From NCBI RefSeq assembly GCF_000717875.1, contig NZ_JOCT01000001.1, forward strand, positions 434,001-498,000: DNA of 64,000 nucleotides. The letters are read 5' to 3'. Under the pieces are notes generated by a model. It did not search any database. It was not told the origin of the DNA and saw only the letters and a program-made list of their open reading frames with translations. The position numbers were made by a program, and so were the translations under genes. The first letter of the stretch is position 1. Every line of letters starts with the position of its first letter. The DNA is from Streptomyces sp. NRRL S-455 (GTDB lineage: Bacteria > Actinomycetota > Actinomycetes > Streptomycetales > Streptomycetaceae). Positions 61,292 through 64,000 of the stretch are shown piece after piece.

Positions 61292-62515
61292 ATGCCGCAC
61301 GCCTCACCGCCTCCCGGCTCCGGCGCCCCGCACCGTTTCCCGGTCGTTGTCGTGGGCGCCGGTCCCGCCGGTCTGACCGTCGGCAACATCCTGCGGGCCG
61401 CCTCCGTGGACTGCCTGGTGCTGGAGACCGAGACCCGCGCGTTCATCGAACAGCGGCCCCGGGCCGGGGTCATCGAGGAATGGGCCGTGCGGGCCCTGGA
61501 GAAGCGGGGCCTCGCCCGGAACCTGCTGGACCGGGCGGAGCTGCACACCGCGTGCGAGTTCCGCTTCGACGGTGAACGGTATCGTTTCCCCTACGGCGAG
61601 CTGACGGGCCGTCACCACTTTGTCTACCCGCAGCCCTTGCTGGTGACGGACCTGGTGCGCGAGTACGCCGACGTACGCGGCGGGCAGATTCGCTTCGGGG
61701 TCCGGGACGTGCGTGTGCACGGCATCGAAACCGACCACCCTTCGGTGTCGTACCTCTGCTCCGAGTCGGGTGAACGGCGGGTCGTGCACTGCGAGTTCGT
61801 GGCGGGCTGTGACGGGGCGCGCGGGGTGACCCGGGCCTCGCTGCCGCCGGAGCGGGTCCGGACAGCACGGCACGACTACGGCATCGGCTGGCTGGCCCTG
61901 CTCGCCGAGGCGCCGCCGTCCGCCGACTGCGTGCTGTTCGGCTGCCACCCGAACGGGTTCGCCGGGCAGATGCCGCGCAGCCCGGAGGTGACGCGCTACT
62001 ACCTCCAGTGCCCGCCGGGCGACGCCCCGGAGAACTGGCCGCACGAACGCGTCTGGACGGAGCTGCGGCAGCGGCTCGGTGCGGCCGGTGCGCCGCCGCT
62101 GACGGAGGGGCGGCTGATCGAGAAGCGCGTACTGGACATGCACGACTACGTGGTGGAGCCGATGGTGCACGGCCGGCTCCACCTCGCCGGCGACGCGGCC
62201 CACCTGGTCGCCCCCATCGCCGCCAAGGGCATGAACCTCGCCCTGCACGACGCCTTCCTGCTCGGTGACGCCCTGGTGGCCCATCTGACCGACGGGGACG
62301 ACAGCGGCCTCGGCGGCTACACGGAGGCGTGCCTGCGGCGGGTGTGGGACTACCAGGAGTTCTCGCAGTGGCTGTCCGAGGTGTACCACGGGGCGGCGTC
62401 GGGGGACCCCTTCCGCGCGAGCACCTCGCTCGCCCGGCTGCGCCGGCTGTTCTCGTCGCCCTCGGCGGCCGCCGCGTTCGCCGAGCAGTACCTCGGGACG
62501 GCCGATCGGTACTGA
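61292..62515 (+). CDS. pobA: 4-hydroxybenzoate 3-monooxygenase (PobA-like)
   Basis: 407 residues. FAD dinucleotide motif GAGPAGLTVGNIL (about 22-34), the RPRAGVIE region, CDGARG and GDAAHLVAPIAAKGMNLALHD are features of aromatic hydroxylases in the PobA group, which convert 4-hydroxybenzoate to protocatechuate with NAD(P)H. No pca genes or PobR adjoin. A related hydroxylase with another aromatic substrate is possible. Confidence 0.82.
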   Translation: MPHASPPPGSGAPHRFPVVVVGAGPAGLTVGNILRAASVDCLVLETETRAFIEQRPRAGVIEEWAVRALEKRGLARNLLDRAELHTACEFRFDGERYRFPYGELTGRHHFVYPQPLLVTDLVREYADVRGGQIRFGVRDVRVHGIETDHPSVSYLCSESGERRVVHCEFVAGCDGARGVTRASLPPERVRTARHDYGIGWLALLAEAPPSADCVLFGCHPNGFAGQMPRSPEVTRYYLQCPPGDAPENWPHERVWTELRQRLGAAGAPPLTEGRLIEKRVLDMHDYVVEPMVHGRLHLAGDAAHLVAPIAAKGMNLALHDAFLLGDALVAHLTDGDDSGLGGYTEACLRRVWDYQEFSQWLSEVYHGAASGDPFRASTSLARLRRLFSSPSAAAAFAEQYLGTADRY

Positions 62516-62530
62516 GCCCGCGGTGCCGGC

Positions 62531-62890
62531 TCAGTCGTGCACGGGCCGATCGGTGAGCCGGTGGTCGGCCACCTTCAGCGCCTCGTCCACGAGCCGGCGC
62601 AGATGGCCGTCGCGGAGTGCGTAGATCACCCGGCGGCCCTCCTTGCGCGTGCTCACCAGGCCCGCGAGGCGTAGCCGCGCCAGGTGCTGGCTGACGGCCG
62701 GCCGCGCGGCCCCGCACGCCTCCGTGAGCGTCGTGACATCGGCTTCTCCCCTGGTCAGGGCATGCAGCAGGGTGATGCGGGTGCGGTCACCGAGCAGGGC
62801 GAGGAGTTCGGCGGCGAGCGCGAACTGTTCCTCGCTCGGGGTGCGCGGATGCGCATCGTCCGCAGGTGACAGGTGCATGCGTGCGCTCAT
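62531..62890 (-). CDS. ArsR/SmtB-family metal-responsive regulator
   Basis: 119 residues from ATG 62890 (ATG 62878 also possible). HTH: DVTTLTEACGAARPAVSQHLARLRLAGLV, wing KEGRRVIYAL. The last helix DGHLRRLVDEALKVADH has part of the alpha5 metal site (Asp and His spaced by one, and a distal His), pointing to Zn or a similar ion, though the full DxHx10H spacing is not met. It is divergent from a CDF metal exporter that it probably represses. GTGCG/CGCAC inverted repeat lies over its start. Confidence 0.87.
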   Translation of the reverse strand: MSARMHLSPADDAHPRTPSEEQFALAAELLALLGDRTRITLLHALTRGEADVTTLTEACGAARPAVSQHLARLRLAGLVSTRKEGRRVIYALRDGHLRRLVDEALKVADHRLTDRPVHD

Positions 62891-62949
62891 ACGCACATAA
62901 TGGCGCCGTGGGCGTGTGCACGTCCACTCGCGCACGGAAGGGGACCCAC

Positions 62950-64000
62950 GTGAGTCACGACCACCCGCACGAGCACGGACACGAGGGCCACGGGCACGGC
63001 GACCCCGGACACGGGCACGGGGGCCACGGGCACGCGCACTCCCTCACCGGCCTCCGTCATCGCCTCTCCCACCTCCTCACCCCGCACTCCCATGAGACCG
63101 CCGACAAGGTGGACTCCGCGCTGGAGTCCTCGGCGCGCGGCATGCGGGCGCTCTGGGTGTCACTCGCGGTGCTCGGCCTCACCGCCCTCGCGCAGGCGGT
63201 CGTGGTGGCCGCCTCCGGCTCGGTGGCGCTGCTCGGGGACACCGTGCACAACGCCGCGGACGCGCTGACCGCCGTACCGCTGGGCATCGCGTTCGTGCTG
63301 GGCCGGCGCGTGGCCACGCGCCGCTTCACCTACGGCTACGGGCGGGCCGAGGACCTGGCGGGCCTCGTGATCGTGCTGACGATCGCCGCGTCCGCGGCCT
63401 TCGCGGGATGGACGGCGATCGACCGCCTCCTCGACCCGCGCCCCGTGGAGCACGTCCCGGCGGTCGCCCTGGCCGCCCTTGCCGGGTTCGCGGGCAACGA
63501 GTGGGTCGCCCGCTACCGCATCCGCGTCGGCCGCTCGATCGGCTCGGCCGCACTGGTCGCCGACGGACTGCACGCCCGCACGGACGGGTTCACCTCACTG
63601 GCCGTGCTGCTGGGCGCCGGTGGGTCGGCTCTGGGATGGCAACTGGCGGACCCGGTCGTCGGATTGGCGATCACGGCGGCGATCGCGCTGGTGCTGCGGG
63701 ACGCGGCGCGGGAGGTGTTCCGGCGCGTGATGGACGCGGTCGACCCGGCCCTGGTGGACCGGGCGGAGCGGGCACTGACCGAGGTGGCGGGCGTGCGGGG
63801 CGTGGGCGAGCTGCGGCTGCGCTGGATCGGCCACCGCCTCCGCGCTGAGGTGGCGGTCGTGGTGGACGGCGACGTCTCGGTACGTGAGGCCCATCGCATC
63901 GCCGTCGACGCGGAGCACGCGCTGCTGCACGCCGTACCCCGCCTGACCGCGGCACTGGTCCACGCCGACCCGGAACCGGCCCCGGGTGAGGCCGACCCGC
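62950..64000 (+). CDS. Cation diffusion facilitator (Zn2+/Co2+ efflux), 3-prime end outside window
   Basis: At least 350 residues from GTG 62950 (GGAAGGGG upstream); the frame is open to the window end. The first 30 residues contain 12 His in H-x-H and G-H-G-H runs, a cytoplasmic metal buffer. Helices carry the transport residues H-N-A-A-D and H-A-R-T-D, with about six membrane segments, then a C-terminal cytoplasmic domain. Efflux of Zn or Co is expected. Divergent from the ArsR repressor. Confidence 0.92.
   Translation, partial: MSHDHPHEHGHEGHGHGDPGHGHGGHGHAHSLTGLRHRLSHLLTPHSHETADKVDSALESSARGMRALWVSLAVLGLTALAQAVVVAASGSVALLGDTVHNAADALTAVPLGIAFVLGRRVATRRFTYGYGRAEDLAGLVIVLTIAASAAFAGWTAIDRLLDPRPVEHVPAVALAALAGFAGNEWVARYRIRVGRSIGSAALVADGLHARTDGFTSLAVLLGAGGSALGWQLADPVVGLAITAAIALVLRDAAREVFRRVMDAVDPALVDRAERALTEVAGVRGVGELRLRWIGHRLRAEVAVVVDGDVSVREAHRIAVDAEHALLHAVPRLTAALVHADPEPAPGEADP

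Overview
The window is typical Streptomyces chromosome: G+C well above 70 percent, dense operons, frequent GTG and TTG starts, four-base stop/start overlaps, twin-arginine signals, a few rare TTA codons and a cobalamin riboswitch. No rRNA, tRNA, CRISPR array or complete transposase was seen. Functions are read from motifs and gene order only; no database search was run.

Layout. 1-9.1 kb: end of the biotin operon (bioA end, bioD), a TTA-containing class A beta-lactamase, an EEP-family hydrolase, a methyltransferase, a ribbon-helix-helix antitoxin with a degenerate Fic/Doc toxin, a MacB/FtsX-type ABC exporter, an F420-type oxidoreductase and a GNAT enzyme. 9.1-12.3 kb: a compact unit of TetR regulator, AtzG-like small subunit, AtzE/GatA-like amidase and a divergent metallo-beta-lactamase-fold hydrolase, tied together by three copies of a 25-bp box. 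12.4-24 kb: paired CNNM/HlyC proteins, an SGNH hydrolase, purB, mug, an ABC-2 exporter divergent from a histidine kinase/LuxR response regulator pair, a ROK regulator and a GntR/UTRA regulator with a dre-like operator. 24-39.8 kb: small oxidoreductase and hydrolase, MocR regulator, phoD with a possible PHO box, an ACT-GNAT fusion, a trans-sulfuration enzyme divergent from an Lrp regulator, a DUF885 peptidase-like protein, an SDR, an Imm21-like protein and sbcCD.

40-54.6 kb is the most unusual part: a candidate biosynthetic locus without PKS or NRPS. It has a divergent AsnB-type amidotransferase, a PaaK-like adenylating enzyme with a TTA codon, a 590-residue alpha/alpha-toroid protein, a tautomerase, a free-standing carrier protein, a truncated adenylate-forming enzyme, an amidase, a short class II DAHP synthase, an aldo/keto reductase, an SDR, and a divergent MarR/MFS exporter pair with two abutting operators. 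A MITE-like 113-bp element with perfect 17-bp inverted ends sits exactly at the amidase stop codon. I cannot match this set to a characterised product.

54.6-64 kb: a three-copy 31-bp tandem repeat, yigZ, a small monooxygenase-like protein, a SixA phosphatase coupled to a CysRS/MshC-like fragment, a BtuFCD-type importer below a well-formed cobalamin aptamer, a CoA-binding protein, a PobA-like hydroxylase, and an ArsR regulator divergent from a His-rich CDF metal transporter that runs off the end.
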